Source of the DNA: Corynebacterium sp. P3-F1
Lineage (GTDB): Bacteria > Actinomycetota > Actinomycetes > Mycobacteriales > Mycobacteriaceae
Direction: 5' to 3'
Length of the DNA: 64,000 bases
NCBI RefSeq assembly: GCF_030503635.1
Contig: NZ_CP129965.1
Span: 620,001 to 684,000 of the forward strand
The notes beneath the pieces were generated by a model. It was not told the DNA's origin and made no database searches. It worked only from the letters and a program-made list of their open reading frames with translations. This document shows, one piece after another, positions 38,618 to 47,067 of this stretch. The position numbers and the translations under genes are program-made. Every line of letters begins with the position of its first letter. The first letter of the stretch is position 1.

Positions 38618-39706
38618 GTGACTGTCGCAGAAGAAGGACGCAAGTTGCGCCGCGTGGAAAAACGCAACGCGCAGACCCCCATCGAATCCAAGCCGCGCTG
38701 GATCCGCAACGCCGTCAAAACCGGCCCCGAATACGAGGACATGCGGAAGAAAGTGAAGGGCGCGTCCCTTCATACCGTTTGCCAAGAGGCCGGCTGCCCC
38801 AACATTCACGAGTGCTGGGAATCCCGCGAGGCCACCTTCCTCATCGGCGGCGCGAACTGCTCCCGTCGCTGCGATTTCTGCCAGATCAACTCCGCCAAGC
38901 CGGAGCCGCTGGATGTGGAAGAGCCGCAGCGCGTCGCTGAGTCAGTGCGCGAGATGCAGCTGAACTACTCCACCATTACCGGTGTGACCCGCGATGACCT
39001 CGAGGACGAGGGTGCATGGCTCTACGCCGAGGTCGTGCGCAAGATCCACGAGCTCAACCCGCACACCGGTGTAGAGAACCTCACCCCGGATTTTTCCGGC
39101 AAGCCGGGCCTGCTCCAGGAGGTGTTCGAAGCAGAGCCCGAGGTCTTCGCCCACAACTTGGAGACGGTGCCGCGCATTTTCAAGCGCATCCGTCCCGCGT
39201 TCCGCTACGACCGCTCCTTGGACGTCATCCGCCAGGCGCGCGACTACGGGCTGATCACCAAGTCCAACCTGATCTTGGGCATGGGTGAGACCCGTGAGGA
39301 GGTCCTCGAGGCCCTCGCCGACATGCACGATGCAGGCACGGACATCATCACGATCACCCAGTACCTGCGCCCCGGCCCCATGTACCACCCGATTGAGCGT
39401 TGGGTGAAGCCAGAGGAATTCATCGAGTACCGCGACGCCGCCTACGACATGGGCTTTGCCGCCGTCATGTCCGGCCCGCTCGTGCGCTCTTCCTACCGCG
39501 CCGGCAAGCTCTACGTCGAGGCTATGAAGTTCCACGGCCGCGAGCTTCCCGAGAACCTCAAGCACCTTGCTCAGACCTCCCAGGGCGCCACAGACCAGGA
39601 GGCCGAGACTCTGCTGAACAAGTACGGCGCCTCGGAGGAGACCCCAGTCGTCTCCGCCGGTCGCCCATCCGTCACCCTCGGCATGCCAGGCATCGGGGCG
39701 AACTAG
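38618..39706 (+). CDS. lipA: Lipoyl synthase LipA
   Basis: A 362-residue radical-SAM enzyme that inserts two sulfurs into protein-bound octanoate. The radical-SAM cluster is C81, C85, C88 (C-S-R-R-C-D-F-C). The auxiliary cluster that gives up sulfur uses C55, C60, C66 ([12 protein letters not shown]). The closing S-S-Y-R-A-G motif (about 286-291) supplies the fourth ligand Ser. It starts with GTG in a leaderless arrangement. Confidence 0.97.
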   Translation: MTVAEEGRKLRRVEKRNAQTPIESKPRWIRNAVKTGPEYEDMRKKVKGASLHTVCQEAGCPNIHECWESREATFLIGGANCSRRCDFCQINSAKPEPLDVEEPQRVAESVREMQLNYSTITGVTRDDLEDEGAWLYAEVVRKIHELNPHTGVENLTPDFSGKPGLLQEVFEAEPEVFAHNLETVPRIFKRIRPAFRYDRSLDVIRQARDYGLITKSNLILGMGETREEVLEALADMHDAGTDIITITQYLRPGPMYHPIERWVKPEEFIEYRDAAYDMGFAAVMSGPLVRSSYRAGKLYVEAMKFHGRELPENLKHLAQTSQGATDQEAETLLNKYGASEETPVVSAGRPSVTLGMPGIGAN

Positions 39707-39744
39707 CGCATTTGGCACCTGGGCCTGGCAGGCCCTGGCTAGAT

Positions 39745-39806
39745 CCAGCTAGTTGGAACCAGCTAAACGCCCTAAAACAATCGAATAGCTGGATCCAAGT
39801 AGCTGG
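39745..39806. repeat. Long imperfect inverted repeat after lipA
   Basis: The 20 bases 39745-39764 are the reverse complement of 39787-39806 with two mismatches (each arm built of two C-C-A-G-C-T-type units around T-T-G-G-A). The loop is about 22 bases and includes a poly-A-like CCTAAAACAA. There is no T-run, so it is not a standard terminator. It lies 39 bases after the lipA stop. Confidence 0.75.
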
Positions 39807-39847
39807 TTTCTCAAAGCTGTAGCCGCGTCAAGTTCCCATCCACGACG

Positions 39848-39890
39848 CAACCCCCACCTGAGAGCCCTCAGAGCCTTCAGGTGGGGGTTG
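39848..39890. terminator. Bidirectional terminator between lipA and fadE
   Basis: Perfect 14-bp arms 39848-39861 (C-A-A-C-C-C-C-C-A-C-C-T-G-A) and 39877-39890, loop 15 bases. It ends 27 bases before the stop of the convergent acyl-CoA dehydrogenase gene and can serve both strands, although the T-tracts are weak. Confidence 0.75.
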
Positions 39891-39917
39891 ATCCGTTACT
39901 AGGTCTACCGGCTATCC

Positions 39918-42005
39918 CTACTTCTTACCGGTCGGAATGTTGGAACCGACCTTCCATGCCTCCGGGTTATCGCGGCTGTCGTCGGTGCCGCCGTCCTTGA
40001 ACAGCGGGCGGTCGAGAACGACTGACGGAATGGCAAAGGCGTCAACCAGGACCTCGGACCACGGGCCGAGGGAGTCGACCAGGTCGTTGATGGAGGCGCG
40101 GGCTGCCTTGACGCGGCCGGAGGAGATCACGTTGTGCTCCTGGTACCAGCCAGCGTTACGGACGATGGTGTCGAAGACGAACAGGTGGCGGACCTGCTCG
40201 AAGACATCGCGCTCGACAGAGCCCACCGGGAGGGAGCGCTCGGCCTCAATCATGGCCTGGACCATGAGGTTCTCGATGTAAGCCCACGCCGCGTTGAGCA
40301 TGTGGTCCTGGGACTTGTCGATGACCTTGGCAGCTTCTGCCTTGTCCAGCTTGCGTGCACCCTGAACGCGGCGGATCAAGGAGCGCATGACCAGCTGCTC
40401 GCGCATCTGGATGACCTTCAGCTGGTAGTCGGCGTCGAACAGGGACGCTTCCTCGCTGGTGAAGGTGTCCACCACGGACTGGACGGTGGAGCCCAGACCT
40501 GCGCGACTGCGGAAGATGTCGGTCACGTTGGTGGCCGCGAACTTCACAATGTCCATCGCGGACGGGTTCGCCATCTCGCTGGTGTAGGCCGTGAGCAGGT
40601 TCTTGCCGGCCAGCTGCAGCAGGACGGTGTTATCGCCCTCGAACGTGTTGTACACGTCGGTGTCGGCACGGTAGGTGGTCAGCAGGTTCTCCGACATGAA
40701 GCCGGCGCCGCCGCAGGCTTCGCGGCACTCCTGGATGGTGTCGGTGGCGTGCTCGGTGGCGACAGCCTTGAACGCCGCGGCCAGGGTCTCCATCTCGCGG
40801 GATGCGAGGGCCTGTGCCTCGGTCGGGTTAGTGGTGGACCACTCACCCGATGCCTGGCGGGCGGTCTGGTCCGCGTAGCGCGCCGTCAACTGGTTCTGGA
40901 GCAGCTGGACGGCGTACGTGCGGGCCAGCGGGATGATCAGGCGGCGGCGGTGAGCACGGTAGTCGATCAGCTTGTCTTCCGTGCCGGTGTCGCCGTAATC
41001 GAACTGGCGGCGCTTGTGCGCGTACTTCGTGGCAATGGCCAGCGAAGACTTGGTCGCACCGGAACCGGCGGCGCCGACTGCGATGCGGCCGCGGATGAGC
41101 GTGCCCAGCATGGTGAAGAAACGGCGGTTCTTCGACTCGATCGGGGAGGTGTAGTTGCCTGCCTCGTCCACGTCGCCGAACTGGTTCAGCAGAGCCTCGC
41201 GCGGGATGCGGACGTTGTCGAAGGTCAAGGTGCCGTTGTCGACACCGAGGAGGCCGCCCTTGTGGCCGTGGTCGCCGATCTTGACGCCCTCAACCGGGGA
41301 GCCGTCATCCTCGCGGATGCGTACGACGAAGCAGTGCACGCCGTGGGACTCTTCCTCACCCGGGGTGTAGAGCTGGGCGAAGACGGCGGACCAGCGGCCG
41401 TCGCGGGCGGTGTTGCCGATGTAGACCTTGGTGGCCGACGGGGACGGGGAGTTGATCACGAACTCCTGGGTCTCCGGATCGTAGATGGCCGTGGTCTCCA
41501 GCTCCTGGACGTTAGAACCGTGGCCGCGCTCGGTCATGCCGTAGGAGCCGAGCTTGGACAGGTCCATGGCGCCCTGCGCGTACTCGCGGTGGCGCTCGGT
41601 GCCCAGCACGTCGACAGCGCCGCCCCACAGGCCGAACTGCACACCGGACTTAATGGCCAGCGAACCATTGAACTGGCCGAGCAGGTCGAGGCCAAGGATG
41701 CCCACGTGAGCTTCACCGGAGCCGCCGTTCGCCTTGGAGAAGGCGGTCTGCATCATGCCGGAGGCGGCCACCATCTTGACCTTCTCCAGCAAGGCTGCAC
41801 GAATCTCCTCGACGGAGCCTTCGATCATCGGCAGCGTTTCTTCGCGGTTGAGCTGCTCGCGGATATTGTCCTTCTGCTCTTCCCAAGGTCCGTCGAGCAG
41901 GGTCTTCAGCTTGCCGGCGACAGCCTGATCCGGAGTCTCCGGCAACGCCTTCGGCGAGCGGGATTCCGGCTTGGCCTTGCGGCCCTTTTCCTCAACAGAA
42001 GTCAT
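39918..42005 (-). CDS. Acyl-CoA dehydrogenase, FadE5-like
   Basis: A 695-residue flavoprotein, longer than classic 380-residue dehydrogenases and similar in layout to acyl-CoA oxidases and mycobacterial FadE5. Seen are Y-G-M-T-E-R-G-H-G-S-N-V (about 152-163, substrate/FAD contacts), H-G-H-K-G-G-L-L-G-V-D-N-G, C-R-E-A-C-G-G-A-G-F-M and F-E-G-D-N-T-V-L-L-Q, whose Glu is the likely catalytic base. Expected to carry out the first, oxidative step of beta-oxidation. It lies downstream of the thiolase gene (40 bases), with fabG4- and htdX-like genes divergent, so three further beta-oxidation or elongation steps are encoded nearby. The locus mirrors Rv0241c-Rv0244c. Confidence 0.88.
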   Translation of the reverse strand: MTSVEEKGRKAKPESRSPKALPETPDQAVAGKLKTLLDGPWEEQKDNIREQLNREETLPMIEGSVEEIRAALLEKVKMVAASGMMQTAFSKANGGSGEAHVGILGLDLLGQFNGSLAIKSGVQFGLWGGAVDVLGTERHREYAQGAMDLSKLGSYGMTERGHGSNVQELETTAIYDPETQEFVINSPSPSATKVYIGNTARDGRWSAVFAQLYTPGEEESHGVHCFVVRIREDDGSPVEGVKIGDHGHKGGLLGVDNGTLTFDNVRIPREALLNQFGDVDEAGNYTSPIESKNRRFFTMLGTLIRGRIAVGAAGSGATKSSLAIATKYAHKRRQFDYGDTGTEDKLIDYRAHRRRLIIPLARTYAVQLLQNQLTARYADQTARQASGEWSTTNPTEAQALASREMETLAAAFKAVATEHATDTIQECREACGGAGFMSENLLTTYRADTDVYNTFEGDNTVLLQLAGKNLLTAYTSEMANPSAMDIVKFAATNVTDIFRSRAGLGSTVQSVVDTFTSEEASLFDADYQLKVIQMREQLVMRSLIRRVQGARKLDKAEAAKVIDKSQDHMLNAAWAYIENLMVQAMIEAERSLPVGSVERDVFEQVRHLFVFDTIVRNAGWYQEHNVISSGRVKAARASINDLVDSLGPWSEVLVDAFAIPSVVLDRPLFKDGGTDDSRDNPEAWKVGSNIPTGKK

Positions 42006-42045
42006 GATGTCCTTCTTTCTTAGAAGCTTGCGTGAAGTGTTCGGT

Positions 42046-43341
42046 TTAACGCTCGATGATGGCTACGACACCCTGGCCACCTGCGGCACAGATGGAGATG
42101 AGGGTGCGGCCGCCGCCGTTCTCCTCCAGGGTCTTGGCTGCGGAAGCGAGGATGCGCGCGCCGGTGGCCGCGAACGGGTGGCCGGCAGCCAGCGAGGAGC
42201 CCTTGACGTTGAGCTTGGAGCGGTCGATGGAGCCCAGTGGCTTGTCCAGGCCGAGACGCTCGCGGCAGTAGGTCTCGTCCTCCCATGCCTTGAGGGTGGC
42301 CAGGACCTGGGAAGCGAATGCCTCGTGGATCTCGTAGAAGTCGAAGTCCTGCAGGGTAAGACCATTGCGCTCAAGGAGGCGCGGCACTGCGTAAGTGGGG
42401 GCCATGAGCAGGCCATCCTTGCCGGAGACAAAATCAACGGCAGCGAGCTCGGAGTCGACTAGGTAAGCGCGGACGGGGAGGTTCTGCTCCTGTGCCCATT
42501 CCTCGGAGCCGAGCAGGACTGCCGCAGCGCCGTCGGTAAGCGGGGTTGAGTTACCCGCGGTCATCGTGGCGGTGCCTCCGTGCTGCTCCGCATCCTTCTT
42601 GCCGAAGACGGGCTTGAGCTTGGACAGCTTCTCAACCGAGGAGTCCGGACGAAGGTTGGTGTCCTTGTTAACACCCAGGAACGGGGTCATCAGGTCGTTG
42701 AAGAAGCCTTCCTCGTACGCCTTGGCCAGGTTCTGGTGGGAGGTTGCCGCCAGCTCATCCTGTGCTTCGCGGCTGATCTCCATCTCACGCGCGGTGATCG
42801 CGGCGTGCTCGCCCATGGACAGGCCGGTGCGCGGCTCGCCGTTCTGCGGCTGCTCCGGTGCCAGCTGGTTCGGACGGATGGAGCCGACGAGCTTGAGCTG
42901 GTCCTTCGTGGACTTCGCGTTGGACAGGCGGATCAACGTCTTGCGCAGGGCATCGTTTACGGCGAGCGGCGCGTCGGACGTGGTGTCTGTACCGCAGGCG
43001 ATTCCGTTCTCGATGCGGCCAAGTGCGATTGCGTCGGCGACCTGGATTGCAGACGTCAGCGAGGTGCCGCATGCATGCTGCACATCGAACGCGGGGGTCG
43101 TGGAGGCCAGCTCGGAGCCAAGCACGGACTCGCGCACGAGATTGAAGTCGCGGGCATGCTTGAGCACAGCGCCACCGACCACGAGACCCAGCTCCTGATC
43201 CTGCAGACCGTAGCGGGCAACCAGACCGTTGATCGCTGACGTGAGCATGTCCTGGTTAGAAGCGTTGGCGTATTCCTTGTTGGAACGCGCGAACGGGATA
43301 CGGTTTCCGCCGAGGATGGCTACTTTGCGGGGTTGATTCAT
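42046..43341 (-). CDS. Acetyl-CoA acyltransferase (thiolase), FadA2/FadI-like
   Basis: A 431-residue thiolase. The acylated nucleophile is C91 in V-Q-H-A-C-G-T-S-L. The catalytic His is in Y-E-I-H-E-A-F-A and the second Cys in S-I-C-A-A-G-G-Q-G-V near the C-terminus. N-R-I-P-F-A-R-S near the start marks the FadI/FadA2 branch. It cleaves 3-ketoacyl-CoA or condenses acyl-CoAs. ATG 43341 with AGGA eight bases upstream; a frame five codons longer exists. Divergent from the fabG4-like gene across a 22-bp palindrome. Confidence 0.92.
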   Translation of the reverse strand: MNQPRKVAILGGNRIPFARSNKEYANASNQDMLTSAINGLVARYGLQDQELGLVVGGAVLKHARDFNLVRESVLGSELASTTPAFDVQHACGTSLTSAIQVADAIALGRIENGIACGTDTTSDAPLAVNDALRKTLIRLSNAKSTKDQLKLVGSIRPNQLAPEQPQNGEPRTGLSMGEHAAITAREMEISREAQDELAATSHQNLAKAYEEGFFNDLMTPFLGVNKDTNLRPDSSVEKLSKLKPVFGKKDAEQHGGTATMTAGNSTPLTDGAAAVLLGSEEWAQEQNLPVRAYLVDSELAAVDFVSGKDGLLMAPTYAVPRLLERNGLTLQDFDFYEIHEAFASQVLATLKAWEDETYCRERLGLDKPLGSIDRSKLNVKGSSLAAGHPFAATGARILASAAKTLEENGGGRTLISICAAGGQGVVAIIER

Positions 43342-43422
43342 GCTTAGTTCCTGCACTTCCCATGGAGCTCGAGGTAAGTAACTGCTGATCAGTTGTTTAC
43401 CGTGAGATTAATGTCTGGCATT

Positions 43423-43444
43423 TTACAAAGTTCGAACTTTGTAA
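43423..43444. promoter_or_regulatory. Perfect 22-bp palindromic operator in fad promoter region
   Basis: Each 11-base half reads TTACAAAGTTC, giving a perfect palindrome from 43423 to 43444. It sits between the thiolase gene (82 bases) and the fabG4-like gene (91 bases), directly upstream of or overlapping the -35 region that belongs to the -10 TATAAT at 43466-43471. Size and symmetry fit a TetR-family repressor dimer pair. Confidence 0.75.
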
Positions 43445-43465
43445 GGTTCGTCACCATTGCGATCT

Positions 43466-43471
43466 TATAAT
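43466..43471 (+). promoter_or_regulatory. -10 element of fabG4-htdX operon
   Basis: A consensus TATAAT, about 64 bases before the GTG of the fabG4-like gene. The matching -35 window (about 43443-43448) abuts the 22-bp palindrome. Confidence 0.55.
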
Positions 43472-43534
43472 AGTATTCGACACAGAGCTACCGAATTGGA
43501 ACGGTCGCTGTTGCCGAAAATGAAGGAGAATATT

Positions 43535-44869
43535 GTGGCATCGAAAGGCCTCCTCGAACAGATCATCAACTCCCCCCTCGCCGCGAAAGCCGGCGTCCCC
43601 CAGGGGTACCCCCTTCGCCGCTACAAGCAGGGCGAGCCTCTTCTCCACGGCCCGGTCGTCGTCGGCGGCAGCGGCCGCCTCGCCGGTGAGCTGACGCCCC
43701 TGCTCGAAGGCCCGTACAAGCTCATCAAGGCCGAAGCTGACACCAAGCGCGCCGGCATCGTCTTCGATGCGACCGAGCTGAAGAAGCCGGAAGACCTCGT
43801 CGAGCTCTACAACTTCTTCAATCCGCAGCTGAAGAAGGTCTTGGACAACGCACGCATCGTCGTTATCGGCACCACGCCGGAGCTTATCGACGACGCCGAT
43901 GCCCGCATTGCCGCCCGGGCGCTGGAGGGCTTCACCCGCTCCTTGGCAAAGGAAATGCGCAAGGCTGCCACGGTCCAGCTGGTGTACGTGGACCCGGAGA
44001 TCGACGGCACCCAGATCAATAAGGTCGAGTCCACTCTCCGCTTCCTACTGTCCGGCAAGTCCGCCTTCGTCGATGCCCAGGTCATCCGCATTACCCCGGT
44101 CGATGTTCAGCTCCCGGAGAACTGGGAGAAACCGCTTGAGGGCCGCCTCGCCGTCGTTACTGGTGCAGCGCGCGGCATCGGTGCGACCATCGCGGAGACC
44201 CTCGCCCGCGACGGCGCCAAGGTCATCTGCGTGGACATTCCGCAGGCTGGCGAAGGCCTCGCCGAAACCGCCAACAAGGTCAAGGGCACCGCTCTCCCGC
44301 TCGACGTGACCGATCCGAAGGCTGCCGAGGAGATTGCCAAGCACGCCCAGGAGCGTTACGGCCGCAAGATCGACACCATCGTGCACAACGCCGGTGTCAC
44401 CCGCGACAAGCTGCTCGTGAACATGGACGAGGGCCGCTGGAACATGGTCCAGAACATCAACCTCGTCGCACCGGTCCGCATCACCGAGGCTCTTCTCGAC
44501 GCCGACGCATTCGCCGAGAAGCCCGCCATCGTCGGTGTGTCCTCCATGGCCGGTATCGCTGGTAACCGCGGCCAGACCAACTACGCCACCACCAAAGCCG
44601 GTGTCGTCGGTTTCGTCGACGCCTTGTCCGACCGTATCGCCAAGCTCGGCGGCTCCATCAACGCCGTCGCACCGGGCTTCATCGAGACCGACATGACCGC
44701 AGCGATGCCGTTCGGCCCACGTGAGGTCGGCCGCCGCCTGAACTCCCTGAACCAGGGCGGTCGTCCGGTCGACGTCGCCGAGACGGTCGCGTACTTCTCC
44801 GCGCCGTCCTCCGTCGCCGTCAACGGCAACACGGTCCGCGTCTGCGGCCAGAACCTGCTGGGAGCGTAA
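43535..44869 (+). CDS. 3-oxoacyl-ACP/CoA reductase, FabG4 type (high molecular weight)
   Basis: A 444-residue short-chain dehydrogenase with an extra N-terminal Rossmann-like domain (about 1-200) that lacks catalytic residues, followed by the SDR domain: T-G-A-A-R-G-I-G-A-T (about 214-223), N-A-G-V-T-R-D-K and catalytic S337, Y350, K354. This two-domain layout is known from M. tuberculosis FabG4 (Rv0242c), an NADH-dependent 3-ketoacyl-CoA reductase. AAGGAG six bases before the GTG at 43535 sets the start, although the frame is open further upstream. htdX-like gene five bases downstream. Confidence 0.92.
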   Translation: MASKGLLEQIINSPLAAKAGVPQGYPLRRYKQGEPLLHGPVVVGGSGRLAGELTPLLEGPYKLIKAEADTKRAGIVFDATELKKPEDLVELYNFFNPQLKKVLDNARIVVIGTTPELIDDADARIAARALEGFTRSLAKEMRKAATVQLVYVDPEIDGTQINKVESTLRFLLSGKSAFVDAQVIRITPVDVQLPENWEKPLEGRLAVVTGAARGIGATIAETLARDGAKVICVDIPQAGEGLAETANKVKGTALPLDVTDPKAAEEIAKHAQERYGRKIDTIVHNAGVTRDKLLVNMDEGRWNMVQNINLVAPVRITEALLDADAFAEKPAIVGVSSMAGIAGNRGQTNYATTKAGVVGFVDALSDRIAKLGGSINAVAPGFIETDMTAAMPFGPREVGRRLNSLNQGGRPVDVAETVAYFSAPSSVAVNGNTVRVCGQNLLGA

Positions 44870-44874
44870 GCACC

Positions 44875-46113
44875 ATGACTACTGCTGTGAACAAGGGCGA
44901 CGACAAGGACCCCAAGAAGAAGGCTGATCAGGCCGCAGCTGAATCCAAGGCCGACGCGAAGGAAGCTGTCGCCAAGGCCCAGGACAAGGCCGAGGACCTT
45001 GCTGAGAAGGCTGCTGACGCGTTCGACGATGTGAAGGAGACTGTCTCCACCAAGGTCGAAGGGCTCAGCAACAATGCCGAACAAAAAGCGGGCGAGGCAA
45101 AAGCTAAGGCTGCCGAGGCCACGGAAAAGGCCGAGCAAAAGGCCGCCGACGCCGCCGGCGACGGTGAGAAGAAGGGGGCGGCTGGTGCGGACCGCACCTA
45201 CGAGACGCTGAAGTCCATCCCGGACCTGAAGGCGATCAACCGCAAGATCTTCCTGAGCGCGATCCCCGGTGTCGGTGGCACGCGCGAGGCGAAGAAGGAC
45301 CCGACCTCCGCGATCGAAGTCGGCGGCGTGAAGATCGGCCAGGAGAACCTGGCCAACTACACCAGTGCGACGGGTCTGCGTCTCGGTAACGAGATCCCGC
45401 CGACGTACTTCTTCGTGCTCTCCTTCCCGCTCGTCATGGAGCTGCTCTCCCGCCCTGACTTCCCCTACCCGGCGATGGGCGCGGTGCACGTGACCAACGT
45501 GATCGAGCAATCCCGCACCCTGACGGTGGATGGGACGTACACGATCCGCTCCCACGGTGAGAACCTCCGTCCGCATCGCCGCGGGCTGCTGGTGGACATC
45601 GTCACCGAGATCTTCGCCGAGGGCGACACCGCCGGCGAGCCGGTGTGGCGCCAGACCTCGACATTCCTGGGCATGGGCGCGAAATTCGCCAAGTCGGCGG
45701 ATGTCAGTGTGACCACCCGCGCGGAGGATTCCGGCAAGGTGCTGCCCAAGCCAGAGCTTCCGGAGTTCAAGCCGAATGCCCGCTGGCGCTGGACCGGCTC
45801 CGATGTCAACGCCTACGTCGAGGCATCCAACGACCACAACCCGATCCACACCTCCAACCTGGGTGCGAAGCTCTTCGGGTTCCCGGCTCGGATCGCCCAT
45901 GGCATGTACTCGGCGGCGGCGGTCCTCGCTCCACTCGAAGGCAAGCTGCCGGAGGCACTGCGCTACTCCGTCGAGTTCGTCAAACCTGTGGTGATCCCGG
46001 CGCAGGTCGCGCTGTGGACCATCGAAGAGGAAAACGGCTCCTACGGGATTCAGCTGCGCGGTTCGTCCAAGCCGGACAAGCTGCACCTCAACGCTGAGCT
46101 GACACCGCTGTAA
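44875..46113 (+). CDS. MaoC-like (R)-hydratase, HtdX type, with Ala/Lys/Glu-rich N-terminal extension
   Basis: A 412-residue protein. Residues about 106-412 form an HtdX-like hydratase/dehydratase: a degenerate first hot-dog half, then a second with the hydratase-2 motif S-N-D-H-N-P-I-H (D320, H321, N322) and F-G-F-P-A-R-I-A-H-G-M. It would interconvert 2-enoyl- and 3-hydroxyacyl-thioesters next to the FabG4-like reductase. Residues 1-106 are unusual: almost only Ala, Lys, Glu, Asp and Gln in short repeats such as A-E-K-A-A-D-A and E-Q-K-A-G-E-A-K-A-K, predicted amphipathic helix. M. tuberculosis HtdX is about 280 residues and lacks this. The ATG at 44875 follows the fabG stop by five bases; the spacer carries no strong ribosome binding site, so coupling is likely. 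Confidence 0.88.
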   Translation: MTTAVNKGDDKDPKKKADQAAAESKADAKEAVAKAQDKAEDLAEKAADAFDDVKETVSTKVEGLSNNAEQKAGEAKAKAAEATEKAEQKAADAAGDGEKKGAAGADRTYETLKSIPDLKAINRKIFLSAIPGVGGTREAKKDPTSAIEVGGVKIGQENLANYTSATGLRLGNEIPPTYFFVLSFPLVMELLSRPDFPYPAMGAVHVTNVIEQSRTLTVDGTYTIRSHGENLRPHRRGLLVDIVTEIFAEGDTAGEPVWRQTSTFLGMGAKFAKSADVSVTTRAEDSGKVLPKPELPEFKPNARWRWTGSDVNAYVEASNDHNPIHTSNLGAKLFGFPARIAHGMYSAAAVLAPLEGKLPEALRYSVEFVKPVVIPAQVALWTIEEENGSYGIQLRGSSKPDKLHLNAELTPL

Positions 46114-46133
46114 GCGCCAACCCACGTTACTCA

Positions 46134-46170
46134 CCCGTCGCCACCGCACTGCCGGAGGCGGCGGGTTTTC
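46134..46170 (+). terminator. Terminator of fabG4-htdX operon
   Basis: Arms CCCGTCGCC (46134-46142) and GGCGGCGGG (46157-46165) with one G-T pair, then TTTTCTG. It lies 20 bases after the htdX-like stop. Confidence 0.88.
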
Positions 46171-46215
46171 TGTTCCTCAGCCAGTGGCAGTTCGTGCGGC
46201 CCGCAGCCTCTTCGA

Positions 46216-46221
46216 TAGTCT
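46216..46221 (+). promoter_or_regulatory. -10 element of DUF4191 gene, leaderless
   Basis: TAGTCT lies exactly seven bases before the ATG at 46229. Confidence 0.6.
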
Positions 46222-46228
46222 GGTGACC

Positions 46229-47017
46229 ATGGCAAAGGACAAGAAGGCAAGCGCCGCCGAGAAATCCGCGAAGAAAGAGCAGCGCTCGGCAAAGCGCACG
46301 CAACGCAAGCAGACCCGTTCGCAGATCTGGCAGGCGTTCAACCTCCAGCGCAAGCGCGACAAGAAGTTGATCCCGCTGATGCTGGCCGCCATTTTGGGCG
46401 TGGGCCTGCTGTTCTTCCTCATCGGCCTGCTGTTCAACGGCCAGTGCTTCATGCTGGTGCTCGGCCTGCTCCTCGGCTTCGTGTTAGCTATGTTCATCTT
46501 CACCCGCCGCCTCGAGGGCTCGATGTACGACGAGGTGGGCGACACCCCCGGTGCTGCCGGTTGGACGCTGGAGAACATGCGCAACACCATGGGTATCGTG
46601 TGGCTAACCAAGACTGGCGTGGCCGCGAACCCGCAGATGGACACGGTTCACCGCGTGGTGGGCAACCCGGGCATCATTCTTGTCGGCGAGGGCAACGAGA
46701 AGCGTTTGAAGCCGATGATGGAAAAGGAGCGCAAGCGCATCGACCGCCTTGTCGCCGGCGTGCCCATCCACGAGGTGTTCGTGGGATCCGGTGAAGGCCA
46801 AGTTCCGCCGAAGAAGCTCCAGCGCCACCTGCTCAAGCTGCCGAAGAACTACAGCAAGGACGAGGTCTACTCCGTCAACGCGAAGCTCGAGGCGATGGAC
46901 AATATCCGCGGCGGGCAGCGCGCGGGTCTGCCGAAGGGCCCGATGCCGCACCAGGCGCAGAACATGGCGGGAATGAACCGTAAGATGCGCCGCATGCAGC
47001 AGCGCAAGGGCAAATAA
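46229..47017 (+). CDS. DUF4191 family membrane protein
   Basis: A 262-residue protein of the DUF4191 family, conserved next to glnA and lipA in mycolata; function unknown. A Lys-rich N-terminus (residues 1-45) is followed by two adjacent membrane helices (about 50-70 and 74-94), then a soluble domain with G-A-A-G-W-T-L-E-N-M-R and V-G-E-G-N-E-K-R-L-K-P, and a basic Met/Arg-rich tail. An upstream in-frame GTG exists (46184), but the leaderless ATG matches the family start M-A-K-D-K. Confidence 0.85.
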   Translation: MAKDKKASAAEKSAKKEQRSAKRTQRKQTRSQIWQAFNLQRKRDKKLIPLMLAAILGVGLLFFLIGLLFNGQCFMLVLGLLLGFVLAMFIFTRRLEGSMYDEVGDTPGAAGWTLENMRNTMGIVWLTKTGVAANPQMDTVHRVVGNPGIILVGEGNEKRLKPMMEKERKRIDRLVAGVPIHEVFVGSGEGQVPPKKLQRHLLKLPKNYSKDEVYSVNAKLEAMDNIRGGQRAGLPKGPMPHQAQNMAGMNRKMRRMQQRKGK

Positions 47018-47034
47018 GCCTCATCACCAGCTCG

Positions 47035-47067
47035 TCCGCTCGTGAGCCGAAGGAGGCTACGAGCGGA
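47035..47067. terminator. Hairpin between DUF4191 and RDD genes
   Basis: Arms TCCGCTCGT (47035-47043) and ACGAGCGGA (47059-47067) pair perfectly. One arm includes the last codons of the convergent RDD gene. T-tracts are short, so termination is probable rather than certain. Confidence 0.6.

Noticed and set aside
40134..42023. A 629-residue open frame antisense to the acyl-CoA dehydrogenase
   Set aside because: Same kind of shadow, dominated by Val/Asp/Gly/Leu/His; the dehydrogenase on the other strand is full length with its motifs.
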